A DNA stretch of 64,000 nt, from positions 124,001 to 188,000 of the forward strand of contig NZ_FOKW01000005.1 of NCBI RefSeq assembly GCF_900112205.1, in the 5' to 3' direction. Within the stretch, counting starts at the first letter, position 1, and each line of letters starts with the position of its first letter. Below the pieces are notes generated by a model. That model ran no database searches. It was not told the DNA's origin and saw only the letters and a program-made list of their open reading frames with translations. The position numbers and the translations under genes are program-made. This DNA comes from Natronobacterium haloterrestre. GTDB taxonomy: Archaea > Halobacteriota > Halobacteria > Halobacteriales > Natrialbaceae. Positions 17,681 to 26,833 of this stretch are shown here, piece after piece.

Positions 17681-17868
17681 TCGCGGTCGACGACCGCGGT
17701 CGTCCGTCTCCATCCATCCCTTCCATCCATCCCATCCATCTCCTGCCGTTTTCAGTACGTCACAGCGACCAGCGAACCGCCCGAGCACTCACGACGGGGT
17801 CGAAAATCGACGACGCCAGCGCTGCTGACCTCGAGAAGACGGTGAAAACGGAGTTCGATCGGGAGTCG

Positions 17869-18159
17869 TTACTGGATGTGGCCTTCTTCCCGGAGCTGGT
17901 CGGCCTCGCTCTTCTCGTAGCGCCAGGTGATGTCGGCCTTCTCGTCCTGCCAGTCCCAGGGCTCGACGAGGACGACGTCGTCTTCACGGATCCAGATTCG
18001 CTTTTGCATCTTGCCGGGAATGCGCGCAGTGCGTTCTTTCCCGTCGGCACAGCGTACTTTGACCCGATTCGCCCCGAGCATGTCGGTAACGGTCGCGAAC
18101 ACCTCGTCGTCGTCCGGCATTCGGAGGTTCTTCCGACCGTCGTTACCGTCCTCGCTCAT
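17869..18159 (-). CDS. eif1A: Translation initiation factor aIF-1A
   Basis: A 96-residue OB-fold protein, full length for the family. The core reads [22 protein letters not shown], then [41 protein letters not shown], which is the S1/IF-1-like domain of eIF1A. It helps load initiator tRNA on the small ribosomal subunit. It has only a short N-terminal tail ([12 protein letters not shown]), as in archaea. Highly confident from conserved sequence. Confidence 0.97.
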   Translation of the reverse strand: MSEDGNDGRKNLRMPDDDEVFATVTDMLGANRVKVRCADGKERTARIPGKMQKRIWIREDDVVLVEPWDWQDEKADITWRYEKSEADQLREEGHIQ

Positions 18160-18395
18160 GGCCCGGGGTTCGCGTTCGAACGGTTTAACCCTTTATCGAT
18201 TTCGCCGGCCGAATCGCCGGCTGTCGCTGGCAAACGCTAGCTCGCTCTCTCTCGGGATCGAGAGTCGACGGAGACGGCCGACGACCGCCCGGAAGCCCGC
18301 CAACACCGAATCCCGGACTTCCGGAAGGCTCCCCGATTCCGGACGGAAGCCGGGAAACCACGCCGTTTATTTCCCTGCCCTGACCACTCGAGCGT

Positions 18396-18575
18396 ATGCT
18401 GGACAAGCTCGGTCCGTTCGGACTCGTCGGTATCCTGGTGTTGCTGGCCGGAATCGGACTCATCGCGTACGCGAACTACGTGATCGCAGCCGGCATCGCG
18501 CTCGTACTGGTCGGCCTCGGACTGGTCGTAAAGTCGCTGGTCTCGAGCGTGCTCCAGAGCTTCGGAATGATGTAG
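18396..18575 (+). CDS. 59-residue two-helix membrane protein
   Basis: A short frame MLDKLGPFGLVGILVLLAGIG followed by a second hydrophobic stretch (NYVIAAGIALVLVGLGLVV) and the tail KSLVSSVLQSFGMM. It resembles conserved haloarchaeal small membrane proteins of DUF type. A TATA-like GTTTATTTCC (18365-18374) is 22-31 bases upstream of the ATG, which supports it as a real gene despite its size. Confidence 0.7.
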   Translation: MLDKLGPFGLVGILVLLAGIGLIAYANYVIAAGIALVLVGLGLVVKSLVSSVLQSFGMM

Positions 18576-18635
18576 CGCCCCCACGACCCGTTTTGCTGCT
18601 CCGACGCCTCGAGTCCGCGGCCTGACGGCTCTCTT

Positions 18636-19253
18636 TCAGATATCGAACGTCAGCGCGAAGTTCGCGAACTTGGCCGCCGTCGCCGCCGTGGTCATCAGTT
18701 CGACGACGTCCGCGTCCGTGTAGCCGAGTCGTTTCAGCTCGTCGAACTCTTCTTCGGTCACGTCGGCCGGCGACTGGACGCTTTTGACGCCGAACTCGAT
18801 CGCCACGCGCTCGGCCTCCGGAAGTTCGTCCTTGCGGTTCTCGAAGTCCGCGGCCACGTTGAACCGCTCCGGATCCAGCTCCTCGAGTTCGGCGCTGGTC
18901 GTGTGCCACGCGATGCAGATCGACGCGCCGCGCTCGTGGGCGACGGCCGCCCCGAGCAGTTCCTTGAACCCGCGGCTCAGTTCCCCGTCGGCGAACACCT
19001 GTCCCTCCTCGGCCCACCAAATTTTGAACGTCTCGGGGTGGTGTGCGAGGACGCCGGTGAAGGAGAATCCCCAGTCCTCCTGGCCGTCGTACTTCTCGGG
19101 AACCTCCTCGTCCTCGAGCGCGCCGAGGATCGCTTCGGCACGTTCCATGTTCGCCTTCGCGGCTTCGGGGGCGTCCTCGAGGATTTCCTGGACGCGTGCG
19201 GGGCTTTTCGGTTCGACGCGCGGACCGGTCGCGTGCGGGTTGTCGATCGCCAT
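18636..19253 (-). CDS. AhpD/carboxymuconolactone decarboxylase-like protein
   Basis: A 205-residue mostly helical protein of the AhpD-like superfamily. The hallmark region is ELLGAAVAHERGASICIAWHT, equivalent to the CxxCxxxH redox motif, but the first Cys position is Ala (A-S-I-C-I-A-W-H), so only the second Cys and the His remain. A second half-domain follows (ERVAIEFGVKSVQSPADVTEEEFDELKRLGYTDADVVEL). Classical AhpD uses both Cys as a thiol peroxidase relay; this version may rather act as a decarboxylase-like or single-Cys peroxidase protein. Substrate unknown. Confidence 0.75.
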   Translation of the reverse strand: MAIDNPHATGPRVEPKSPARVQEILEDAPEAAKANMERAEAILGALEDEEVPEKYDGQEDWGFSFTGVLAHHPETFKIWWAEEGQVFADGELSRGFKELLGAAVAHERGASICIAWHTTSAELEELDPERFNVAADFENRKDELPEAERVAIEFGVKSVQSPADVTEEEFDELKRLGYTDADVVELMTTAATAAKFANFALTFDI

Positions 19254-19457
19254 ACGGCCGTCATTTGGCGGGAGTCGACGTAAACCGGGCGTCCGCGGTG
19301 GTGCCGGCCGCGATCCGCGACGCCACCGAACGCGGATATCGGGTCACGACCCCGGAGAGGACGCTCCAGCGGCGCTCTCGAGGAGAGAAGACGAGTACGG
19401 GAAAGCTGCAAGTATCACCGTCCGGCCTGACAACGGATGAGGACCGCTGGAACGCCT

Positions 19458-21431
19458 TCAGACCTCGTTGTCGCCCGCCCGGTGTTCGCTGATCAACTGG
19501 TCGACCATCGCCGCCTTCCGGTCGCGGCGGCGCTCCTCCGCCCGCTCGTGCCAGTCGTCGATCACCGCCTCGACGTCCTCCTCGCGGGCCACGGCGAGTT
19601 CGTCGACCTCCTGCATCGCCACGTCGTCGGCCGGCCCGACCGGGATCTCGGCGTCGAAGAGGATCTCGTCGGCGATGTCGGAGAGCCCGCCGTTCTTCAG
19701 GATCACGCGGGGTTCGAAACCGGCGAGGAGTTCCGCCGTCGACCGACCCGCGCCGCTGGCGTCCCGCAGGTAGACCACGTCGCCCGGCGCGATGCCGTAC
19801 TGCTCGTCGGCCTCCCGGATCGCGCCCTTGGTGAACTTCTCGACCACCTTGACCGGGACCAGCCCCTCCTTCTCGGCGGAGACGTCGCTGAAGTTCGAGT
19901 GATCAAGTTTCCAGAGGGCCTTCATCCGATCGACCTTCTTCTCGAGTTCCTCGACCTCCTCGCGGGCCTCGTCGCGTTCGTACTCGAGGCGCTCGGCCTT
20001 CCGCCGGTAGCGGGTCACCTCGCGGTTGCGCCGGACCTCCTTGCGCTCCTCGCGGCGGGCCTGCTCGAGTTCGGACTCGAGTTCGTCGATGCGGTCGTCC
20101 TTCTCCTCGAGACGGCCCTCGAGGGTCTCGACGTGGGACTGGAGCCGCTCGACCTGCTGCTCGAGGTCCTTGATCCGGCGTTCGTCGGCGGTGAGTTCGC
20201 GCGGTTCGTGCTCGGTCGTCTCCTCCTCGCCGCCGTCGTCGTCCTCGAGGTCGGCGAGGACGGCCTCGACGCTCTCCTCGCCGGCGACGACGCGGGCGGT
20301 GACCTCCCCCCGGTCGACCCCCGGCGGGAGCTTCGCGGCGATGCGCTCGAACTGGTCCTCGTGGGCGTCGACCGCGTACAGGGCCGCGGCCATCGCGTCG
20401 CGCTGGTGGTCGTCGTCGTAGCTGTGGTCGCGGGTCCGGTGTTGCTTCTCGTCGACGGGGAGATCCGTCTCGGGCGTCCAGCCCGCGGCGTCGAAGCTCC
20501 GGCGGAACTTCTCGACGGTCTCGGGCATCGGCGTCACGTCGGCCGCGACGACGATGGGCCGCCCGCGCTCGACGATCCACTCGATCACCTCGGCGGTGTC
20601 GCTGGTCCGGGAACTCCAGACGTCTAACACCTCGCCCTCGAGGCCGACGATGGCGACCGCCGTCGTCGTCCCGGGATCGATGCCGACGACGACGTGGTCG
20701 CGGCGCTTCGCGAGCGGCCGGAACTCGATCCCGTCGCGGCGCCGTCGTTCGATCTCGACGCGAACGTCGCCCGACCGGTTGCGCGAGACCGGGATGTCCT
20801 GCGGGCGGGCCTCGACCGTGAACACGGCGTTGGCGAACCCGCCGTAGGCCTCGCGGACCTCCCGCTCGTACTCTAAGTTCGCGTCCTCGAGTTCGGACTC
20901 GACCTCGCGGGCCCGCTTTTTTACGGAGCCGTGGATGCGGCGGGTGTAGCGGTCCTCGCTCCAGCCGCCGCTGCCGGTCGAGCGGCCCCGGGCGACCTTG
21001 ACCTCGGTGGTGTCGGTGAACGCGGAGACCTCGTGGCCGACGTTGTGGGCCGCCAGGCGGGCCGCGGCCTCGGCCTCCCGCATCGGCTCCTTCCCGTAGG
21101 GGATTCCGTGGCGCTTGGCGACGCGGGAGAGGGGTTCGGGCTGTTCGGCCCCCGTCACCTGGACGAGTCTGGTCCCCGCGGGCAACGAGCCCAGAAAGTG
21201 GATCAGTTCGTCCTTGTCCGCCGCCAGCTCGTACATGTTGTCCGTGGCGACGATCGCCGGCTCCTCGTCGTCGATGAGTCGCCTGAGTTTCCGGTGGGAG
21301 ACGACGTCCCGGGCGAGGTCGTCGCCGTCGTACCGGACCAGGGCGTAGGAAGGGGCGTCGCCCCGCACGTCGCCGCTCTGGACGTCGACACCGAAGACGA
21401 CTGCATCGAGGGCACTCGTTCGCGTACTCAC
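19458..21431 (-). CDS. DUF460 family protein with RNase H-like/RuvC-like fold
   Basis: A 657-residue archaeal DUF460 protein. An N-terminal domain (about 1-90) carries DAVVFGVDV; a central RNase H-like domain holds VVVGIDPGTTTAVAIVG with the first acidic residue of a RuvC-type site, and later acidic patches (IVVAADVTP; DDHQRDAMAAALYA) complete a plausible nuclease centre. A long charged coiled coil (ERRIKDLEQQVERLQSH to KKVDRMKALWK) precedes a conserved C-terminal domain ending with DDWHERAEERRRDRKA. GTG 21431 is supported by a TATA box about 25 bases upstream. The cellular role is not established to my knowledge. Confidence 0.88.
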   Translation of the reverse strand: MSTRTSALDAVVFGVDVQSGDVRGDAPSYALVRYDGDDLARDVVSHRKLRRLIDDEEPAIVATDNMYELAADKDELIHFLGSLPAGTRLVQVTGAEQPEPLSRVAKRHGIPYGKEPMREAEAAARLAAHNVGHEVSAFTDTTEVKVARGRSTGSGGWSEDRYTRRIHGSVKKRAREVESELEDANLEYEREVREAYGGFANAVFTVEARPQDIPVSRNRSGDVRVEIERRRRDGIEFRPLAKRRDHVVVGIDPGTTTAVAIVGLEGEVLDVWSSRTSDTAEVIEWIVERGRPIVVAADVTPMPETVEKFRRSFDAAGWTPETDLPVDEKQHRTRDHSYDDDHQRDAMAAALYAVDAHEDQFERIAAKLPPGVDRGEVTARVVAGEESVEAVLADLEDDDGGEEETTEHEPRELTADERRIKDLEQQVERLQSHVETLEGRLEEKDDRIDELESELEQARREERKEVRRNREVTRYRRKAERLEYERDEAREEVEELEKKVDRMKALWKLDHSNFSDVSAEKEGLVPVKVVEKFTKGAIREADEQYGIAPGDVVYLRDASGAGRSTAELLAGFEPRVILKNGGLSDIADEILFDAEIPVGPADDVAMQEVDELAVAREEDVEAVIDDWHERAEERRRDRKAAMVDQLISEHRAGDNEV

Positions 21432-21453
21432 GGACGGGCCTAGGGGCGAGTCG

Positions 21454-21463
21454 GCTATAAATC
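21454..21463 (-). promoter_or_regulatory. TATA element for the DUF460 gene
   Basis: GATTTATAGC on the minus strand, 23-32 bases before GTG 21431. It supports that start over any longer reading. Confidence 0.6.
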
Positions 21464-21554
21464 CGGCGCGGGTCCACAACGGAAGCGACTGCCCGGGCCC
21501 GACCCCGGCGCTTGCCAGCCCCGAGGGTTTGAGCGGACGCGACGTCGCTCGGGT

Positions 21555-21752
21555 ATGGGGGGCGTCTACAGCTGTCGGTCCTGTAACGCCCATTTCAAGG
21601 CGACCCGGCGACAGTGTTCCGTCTGCGGGACGGCCGGGATGGAGACCGACCGGGAGACGTGCGTGAGCTGTGGCACGACCCTCGCTGATTCTCCGGTCCA
21701 GCAGTGTCCGCGCTGTGGCTCGAGCGACGTCGAACTGATCGCCAGGGAGTGA
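21555..21752 (+). CDS. Small four-CxxC zinc-ribbon protein
   Basis: A 65-residue protein with four Cys pairs: CRSC (7-10), CSVC (21-24), CVSC (36-39) and CPRC (50-53). They form two tandem zinc ribbons, each closed by a downstream pair. The remaining residues are polar with no other domain. Such small zinc-finger proteins are abundant in haloarchaea and some modulate transcription or translation; no specific role can be read. It is divergent from the DUF460 gene. Confidence 0.75.
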   Translation: MGGVYSCRSCNAHFKATRRQCSVCGTAGMETDRETCVSCGTTLADSPVQQCPRCGSSDVELIARE

Positions 21753-21766
21753 GCCGGCGATGGGGA

Positions 21767-23077
21767 TCACCCCTCGCCCGTCGTCACGAACCGCACCTGG
21801 ACCGCGACCCGCTCGTCCGCGTGCCCGTTGATGTTCGTGTCCAGCGTCGAGATCAACTCCTCGTCGTACACCCCCGGCGGGCCGCCGACCTCGATCACGA
21901 CGACGTCGATCTGCTCGGTCGCGTCGAGCGACGCGTCGAACGGCGCGCCGCCGTTTCGTACCTCCACGGTCAACTCGAGCAGCGTCGCCTCGTCGTGTTC
22001 GGCAAGGACGGCTTCGGCCTCCTGGGTCGCCGTCTCCTCGAACGAGGAGACCTGATAGGAGGTGAACGTGACCCCGGCCAGGAACATCGACAGCAGGACG
22101 ATGACGGCGACGAAGACGGCGATCTGTTTGACGAACTGTCGCTGTGCCGCCGAGATCTCGAACCAGCTTCCGGGACGGTAGCCCAGATACCGCAGCGTCA
22201 CGAGCCCTGCGAGGTTCACGCTCAGCAGGTTCACCAGCACGAGCACCGTCGATCCGAGCGCCGCGACCGGTAACCCCCACGCGATGGCGATGCCGGCAGC
22301 GGCCATCGGCGGCACCAGCGCGGCCGCGATCATCACGCCGACGATCGCGATCGAGAACCCCGTCGCGAGGCTGAGCACGCCCGCCGCGCCGGCACCCAGC
22401 GCGACGGGAAGCAGGAGTAGCTCGGGGGCGATCCGTTCTGACACCTCGTCGATCTCGGTGATCTCGATCCCCGGCGGCACGAGCAGGGTCGATTGGATGA
22501 GCCAGGCAACGACGGCCGCGGCGGCGATCCCGCCGGCGACGCCGATGAACTGGTAGCGCATCCCCGTCGCGAACACGTCCCGGTCGTTGACGACCGTGCC
22601 GATCGAGGTGCTCAGCGCCGGCCCGATCAGCGGCGCGATCACCATCGAGCCGACGACGACCGCCGGCGAGTCGAGCAGGAGCCCCACCGTCGCCACGACG
22701 GCGCTGATCAGCGTCATCGCCAGGAAGACGCTGAACGTCGGCGTCAGCTCGTTCGCCTGGGTGAGCAACTCCTGTCGGGAGATCTGCTCCTCCTCGACGC
22801 TCTCGGTGGCGTACTCCTCCTGGAGTTCGTCGAACTGTCTGGAGGCGACGGTCTCGGCGTCGACGACGACGGTGTAGGACTCCTCCTCGACCCCGACGTC
22901 CCGCAGCGAATCCAGAACCGGCTCGACGGCGTTCGTCGGTACCGGGAAGAAGACGACGGCGTCGTAATCCCGGCTGCTGGTCTCGTCGGTCACGACGTAG
23001 TCGATCCCCTCCTCGTCCAGCGACTCGAGGACCGCCCGGCGCTTCCCGGTCGGGATCGTGACCTGGATGTGACGCAT
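21767..23077 (-). CDS. DUF389 / TIGR00341 membrane protein
   Basis: A 436-residue protein. The N-terminal 110 residues form two small alpha/beta repeats (MRHIQVTIPTGKRRAVLESLDEEGIDY...; FFPVPTNAVEPVLDSLRDVGVEEESY). They are followed by about 8 helices with the family core motifs VVGSMVIAPLIGP and GVMIAAALVPPMAA. The C-terminus (about 340-436) is an extracytoplasmic-looking domain ending VAVQVRFVTTGEG. The family is uncharacterised; ion transport has been suggested. The start at MRHIQ is preferred; an ATG three codons upstream exists. The RNase Z gene lies 96 bases upstream on the same strand. Confidence 0.88.
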   Translation of the reverse strand: MRHIQVTIPTGKRRAVLESLDEEGIDYVVTDETSSRDYDAVVFFPVPTNAVEPVLDSLRDVGVEEESYTVVVDAETVASRQFDELQEEYATESVEEEQISRQELLTQANELTPTFSVFLAMTLISAVVATVGLLLDSPAVVVGSMVIAPLIGPALSTSIGTVVNDRDVFATGMRYQFIGVAGGIAAAAVVAWLIQSTLLVPPGIEITEIDEVSERIAPELLLLPVALGAGAAGVLSLATGFSIAIVGVMIAAALVPPMAAAGIAIAWGLPVAALGSTVLVLVNLLSVNLAGLVTLRYLGYRPGSWFEISAAQRQFVKQIAVFVAVIVLLSMFLAGVTFTSYQVSSFEETATQEAEAVLAEHDEATLLELTVEVRNGGAPFDASLDATEQIDVVVIEVGGPPGVYDEELISTLDTNINGHADERVAVQVRFVTTGEG

Positions 23078-23173
23078 CCCGGGCACGTACGCTCTCCAGG
23101 CGAAAACCGTCTGTGTCGGAAACTGCGGGTCCGCCCGAACGCGAGCGGCGACGCTCCGCCGTCGCCGGACCGG

Positions 23174-24109
23174 TCAGTCGTCCTCGTGCTCCGGGAACGG
23201 AATCTCGAGTTTCTGGCCGTCCTGGGGTACGAGGACCTCGCCGTCGAAGGTCTCACGGGCCTCCGCGAGGTGGCCGTCGACGCCGCCCGTGTACCGCGAG
23301 GAGATGTGGACCAGGGCGAGCCGTTTCGCGCCGGCCCGGCTGGCGATTTCGGCCGCGCCGCGGGCCGTCGAGTGGGCCGTCTCGCCGGCCCGGTCCGCGC
23401 GGTCGTCGGCGAACGTGGCGTCGTGGATCAACAGATCCGGCTCGTCGGCGACCTCGATCGTCCGCACCGTCGGGCGGGTGTCGCCCGTGTAGACGATCGA
23501 CCGGCCCGGCCGCGGATCGCCGACGACCTGGTCGGGTTCGACGACGGTTCCGTCCTCGAGTTCGACGGGTTCGCCCTCGTGGAGCCTCGAGAACTTCGGG
23601 CCCACCGGCACGCCGAGTTCCTCGGCGCGCTCGCGGTCGAACCGGCCCTTGCGGTCGTCCTCGACGAGCGCGTAGCCGACCGAGCGGGCGTCGTGGTCGG
23701 TCTCGAACGCCCGGACTTCGTAGTCGTCGGCCCGATAGGCCACGTCGCCGTCACCGACCTCGCTGATCCGGACGGGGAAGTCGGGGCGGTTGCCGAGGGC
23801 GTTGACCAGCCCCTTGAGCTGGCGACGGGTGCCCTGGGGGGTGTGGATCGCGAGCGGCTCCTCGCGGTCGTTGAAGTCCATCGTCTGGAGGAGCCCGGGG
23901 ATTCCGAGGACGTGATCCCCGTGGAGATGCGTGACGAACAGATGGGAGACGGAAAAACCCGTACCGAACCGCATCATCTGACGCTGGGTCCCCTCGCCGG
24001 CGTCGAACAGCAGCTCTTCCCCTTCGCGGGAGACGTGGATCCCGCTCGGATTCCGCTCCGTCGTCGGGACGGCCCCGCTGGTACCCAGAAACGTCACGCG
24101 TAGTGGCAT
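23174..24109 (-). CDS. rnz: Ribonuclease Z (tRNA 3'-processing endonuclease)
   Basis: A 311-residue metallo-beta-lactamase-fold nuclease that removes the 3' trailer of tRNA precursors. The zinc motif THLHGDH (H61, H63, D65, H66) is present, with the N-terminus LRVTFLGTSGAVPTTERNPSG typical of the enzyme, and later ligand motifs LLIHDATF and LVHISSRY. Length is right for the short-form (archaeal/bacterial) RNase Z. It precedes the DUF389 gene on the same strand. Confidence 0.96.
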   Translation of the reverse strand: MPLRVTFLGTSGAVPTTERNPSGIHVSREGEELLFDAGEGTQRQMMRFGTGFSVSHLFVTHLHGDHVLGIPGLLQTMDFNDREEPLAIHTPQGTRRQLKGLVNALGNRPDFPVRISEVGDGDVAYRADDYEVRAFETDHDARSVGYALVEDDRKGRFDRERAEELGVPVGPKFSRLHEGEPVELEDGTVVEPDQVVGDPRPGRSIVYTGDTRPTVRTIEVADEPDLLIHDATFADDRADRAGETAHSTARGAAEIASRAGAKRLALVHISSRYTGGVDGHLAEARETFDGEVLVPQDGQKLEIPFPEHEDD

Positions 24110-24405
24110 CGGTACACCCTCGACGGGCCGGGGCTAAACCGGCTTCGATCGCCGGTCATCGGCCGCGTGACACCGGCCCCGGTGAACCCGAAAGGCCGGG
24201 CGACACAAGCGACGCCGCAGTAAGGTCCGACTATGCGAATTAAGCGCCCGGAACCGCTCGGCATTCTGCGAACGGAGGGGGCGTTTTACGTCGTTGCAGT
24301 TCGTACCTGCGGCACCGACAGCGACGGCCGAATCGGTACCGGCGGCACGGTCGTACGGTCGTGCCCCGGCCGACGACGGCGAGCGCGTCGACCGCGACCC
24401 AGTCA

Positions 24406-25617
24406 ATGAGCACGAGATCGACTTTCGGCACGGCAAAGCGGATCGTCGCCATCTTGATCGCGATCGCGATCGTCCTCGCCGCGGGGATCGTCGTCGGGCA
24501 GGCCCCCGCGATCTTCGGCGTCGAGGAGTCCCCGACGGCGTCGATCACCTTCGAGGACCAGGAGGCGAACGGCACCGTCGTCACGATCGACGAGGTGAGC
24601 CTCTCGGACGGCGGATTCGTCGTCATCAGCAGCGGCGACGAGACGCTTGCCGTCTCCGATCGCCTCGAGGCCGGCACCCACGAGAACGTGACCGTCGAAA
24701 GCGAAGACGGGGAGCTGGTCGGACAGCTCACCGCGACGGTCCACCGGGATACGACCGAGGACGACCGCTACGCCTACGAGGAGACCGACGGCGAGGAGGA
24801 CCGACCGTACCTCGCCGACGGGTTCCCCGTCAGCGACACGGCGACGGTGACCACGCCCGGCGGGGGCGACCCGCTCGCCGAGTCGTTCACCGTCGACTCC
24901 CTCGAGGTGCCGACGACGGCGACGACCAACGAGACGATCGAGGTCGTCGCCGAGGTCGAGAACCCGACCGAACTCGACGCCCAGCAACGCGTCGAGTTAC
25001 GCATCGACGGTCGCGTACTCGAGTACCAGGTGCTCGACCTCTCCGCCGGCGAGTCGACGAACGTGACCTTCGCGTTCGACACCCGCGGCACCGCACCCGG
25101 CGAGCGAACGGTCGGGATCTACACCGACGCCGACGGCGAACTCGAGACCGTCGAGTTCGAGTTCCATACCGACCCGTCGGTGTCGGTCACCGACGCCGAC
25201 GAGGACAACGTGACGACCGACGTCGCGACGCCGGCCGACGGCTTCGTCGCGGTCGTCGACGCCGCGGACAACGTCACCGAGGGCGGCGACCTCGTCGTCG
25301 GGCCCGGGGACGTCCTCGGTACGAGCGAGGCCCTCGGGCCTGGCGAACACGAGAACGTGACGGTACCGTTCGACGAGAACGCGACCGTCGACGAGGACGA
25401 CGAACTGGCGGCGGTCCTCTACGAGGGCGATCCGGACGACCTCGAGGGGGCGTCGGCGGTCGAACGCGACGGCGAGCCGGTGGTGACGCCGTTTACGATC
25501 GCCGGCGGCGAACTGCCCGCGGAGGCCGTCGGGGAGGACGGGTCGGACGGCGGGCTCGGTAACGAAACCGACGACACCGTCGAGGTCGAGGCCGAAGCGG
25601 CCGACGGCGGCTCGTAG
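24406..25617 (+). CDS. Secreted/anchored surface protein with DUF7282-like domains
   Basis: A 403-residue protein with one N-terminal hydrophobic helix (about 9-32, IVAILIAIAIVLAAGIVV) that can act as signal or anchor. Two similar beta domains follow (about 40-115 and 255-350), each with the pattern GFVVISSG/GFVAVVDA, then L-E-A-G-T-H-E-N-V-T-V. A CARDB-like immunoglobulin domain lies between them (about 160-240, EVVAEVENPTELDAQQRVELRIDG). The C-terminus is acidic and low-complexity. DUF7282 is my recall of the haloarchaeal family. Start chosen at ATG 24406, just before the hydrophobic segment. Confidence 0.75.
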   Translation: MSTRSTFGTAKRIVAILIAIAIVLAAGIVVGQAPAIFGVEESPTASITFEDQEANGTVVTIDEVSLSDGGFVVISSGDETLAVSDRLEAGTHENVTVESEDGELVGQLTATVHRDTTEDDRYAYEETDGEEDRPYLADGFPVSDTATVTTPGGGDPLAESFTVDSLEVPTTATTNETIEVVAEVENPTELDAQQRVELRIDGRVLEYQVLDLSAGESTNVTFAFDTRGTAPGERTVGIYTDADGELETVEFEFHTDPSVSVTDADEDNVTTDVATPADGFVAVVDAADNVTEGGDLVVGPGDVLGTSEALGPGEHENVTVPFDENATVDEDDELAAVLYEGDPDDLEGASAVERDGEPVVTPFTIAGGELPAEAVGEDGSDGGLGNETDDTVEVEAEAADGGS

Positions 25618-25662
25618 TCACAACCGACCGATTCTTACCCGCCCCGTTCCTACCGGCGACCG

Positions 25663-26667
25663 ATGGACGCGCCGCTGTGGACCGACACGTACGCCCCCGA
25701 GCTGTCCGAGCTACCGCAGGACGACGCTCGCGAGTACCTCGAGCAGGCCGTCGACGAGCCGATGAACCTCCTCCTGCAGGGGCCGCCCGGGAGCGGCAAG
25801 ACCGCGGCGGCGCGTGCGCTGGCCGAGGAAGCCCACGTCGATCCCGACAACGACCTCGTCGAGATCAACGTCGCCGACTTCTTCGGCCGGACGAAAACGG
25901 AGATCAAGAACGACCCCCGGTTCGAGCAGTTCCTCGTCGGCCGGTCGTCGATGTCCAAACGCGACATGATCAACCGCGTCCTCAAGGAGTCGGCCAGCTA
26001 CTCCTCGGTCTCCGGCGAGTACAAGACGATCCTGCTCGACAACGCCGAGGACGTCCGCGAGGACTTCCAGCAGGCCCTGCGCCGGATCATGGAGCAACAC
26101 CACAGGACGACCCAGTTCGTCATCGCGACCCGCCAGCCGACGAAGCTCATCCCGCCGATCCGCTCGCGGTGTTTCCCCGTCTCCTTCCGCTCGCCGACCA
26201 GCGACGAGATCGAGACCGTCCTGATACGGATCCTCGAGGCGGAAGACGTCGAGTACGACGAGGACGGCCTCGAGTTCGTCGCCGGCTACGCCGACGGCAA
26301 CCTCCGGCGGGCGATCCTCGCGGCCCAGACGACCGTCGAGGACGAAGGCGAGTTGACGATGACTGCGGCCTACGAGACCATCGGCGAGGTCGGCATCGAC
26401 GATCGGATCGAGTCGATGCTCGACGACGCCGAGGCCGGCGAGTTCACGGACGCCCGGTCGACGCTGGACGACCTCCTGATCGACGAGGGGCTCGACGGCG
26501 GGGAGGTCCTCGATGCGGTCCTCAGGGTCGCCCGCAAGCGATACCAGGGCGAGCGGCTCGCGCGGATCCACCGGCTCGCGGGCGACGTCGAATTCGAGAT
26601 GCACGAGGGGACGAGCGACCGGATCCACGTCTCGCGGCTGCTCGCCGAACTCGGACGGGACGACTGA
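25663..26667 (+). CDS. RFC small-subunit-like clamp-loader ATPase (divergent paralogue)
   Basis: A 334-residue AAA+ protein. Walker A is GPPGSGKT (40-47), and the SRC motif that senses ATP across subunits is at 168-170 (IRSRC). The Walker B core is LLDNAED (126-130) where normal clamp-loader subunits have DEAD or DExx, so Mg/ATP hydrolysis may be weakened. The collar domain follows (about 230-334). Haloarchaea encode more than one RFC small-type protein, and this looks like the divergent one (RfcC-like). It probably loads or unloads PCNA with the main RFC subunits. Confidence 0.85.
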   Translation: MDAPLWTDTYAPELSELPQDDAREYLEQAVDEPMNLLLQGPPGSGKTAAARALAEEAHVDPDNDLVEINVADFFGRTKTEIKNDPRFEQFLVGRSSMSKRDMINRVLKESASYSSVSGEYKTILLDNAEDVREDFQQALRRIMEQHHRTTQFVIATRQPTKLIPPIRSRCFPVSFRSPTSDEIETVLIRILEAEDVEYDEDGLEFVAGYADGNLRRAILAAQTTVEDEGELTMTAAYETIGEVGIDDRIESMLDDAEAGEFTDARSTLDDLLIDEGLDGGEVLDAVLRVARKRYQGERLARIHRLAGDVEFEMHEGTSDRIHVSRLLAELGRDD

Positions 26668-26833
26668 AATTCTCGTCGCGGCGATACACCGACCCATTCC
26701 TATATCGGCCGTTTTCGACGCTCAATCGTGCTCTCTCCGACGATCGACCGACGTCTCGAGACGAAAAGTCAGCCGCCCGACCTAACAGTGCGGCCGTTAC
26801 CACTATCAGGCGGTATTACACTGGTACTACTAC

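Noticed and set aside
24233-24409. A 58-codon reading frame from ATG 24233 ending in an ATGA overlap with the DUF7282-like gene
   Set aside because: The overlap is suggestive, but the sequence is Arg-rich after residue 40 and has no domain, signal or conserved motif.
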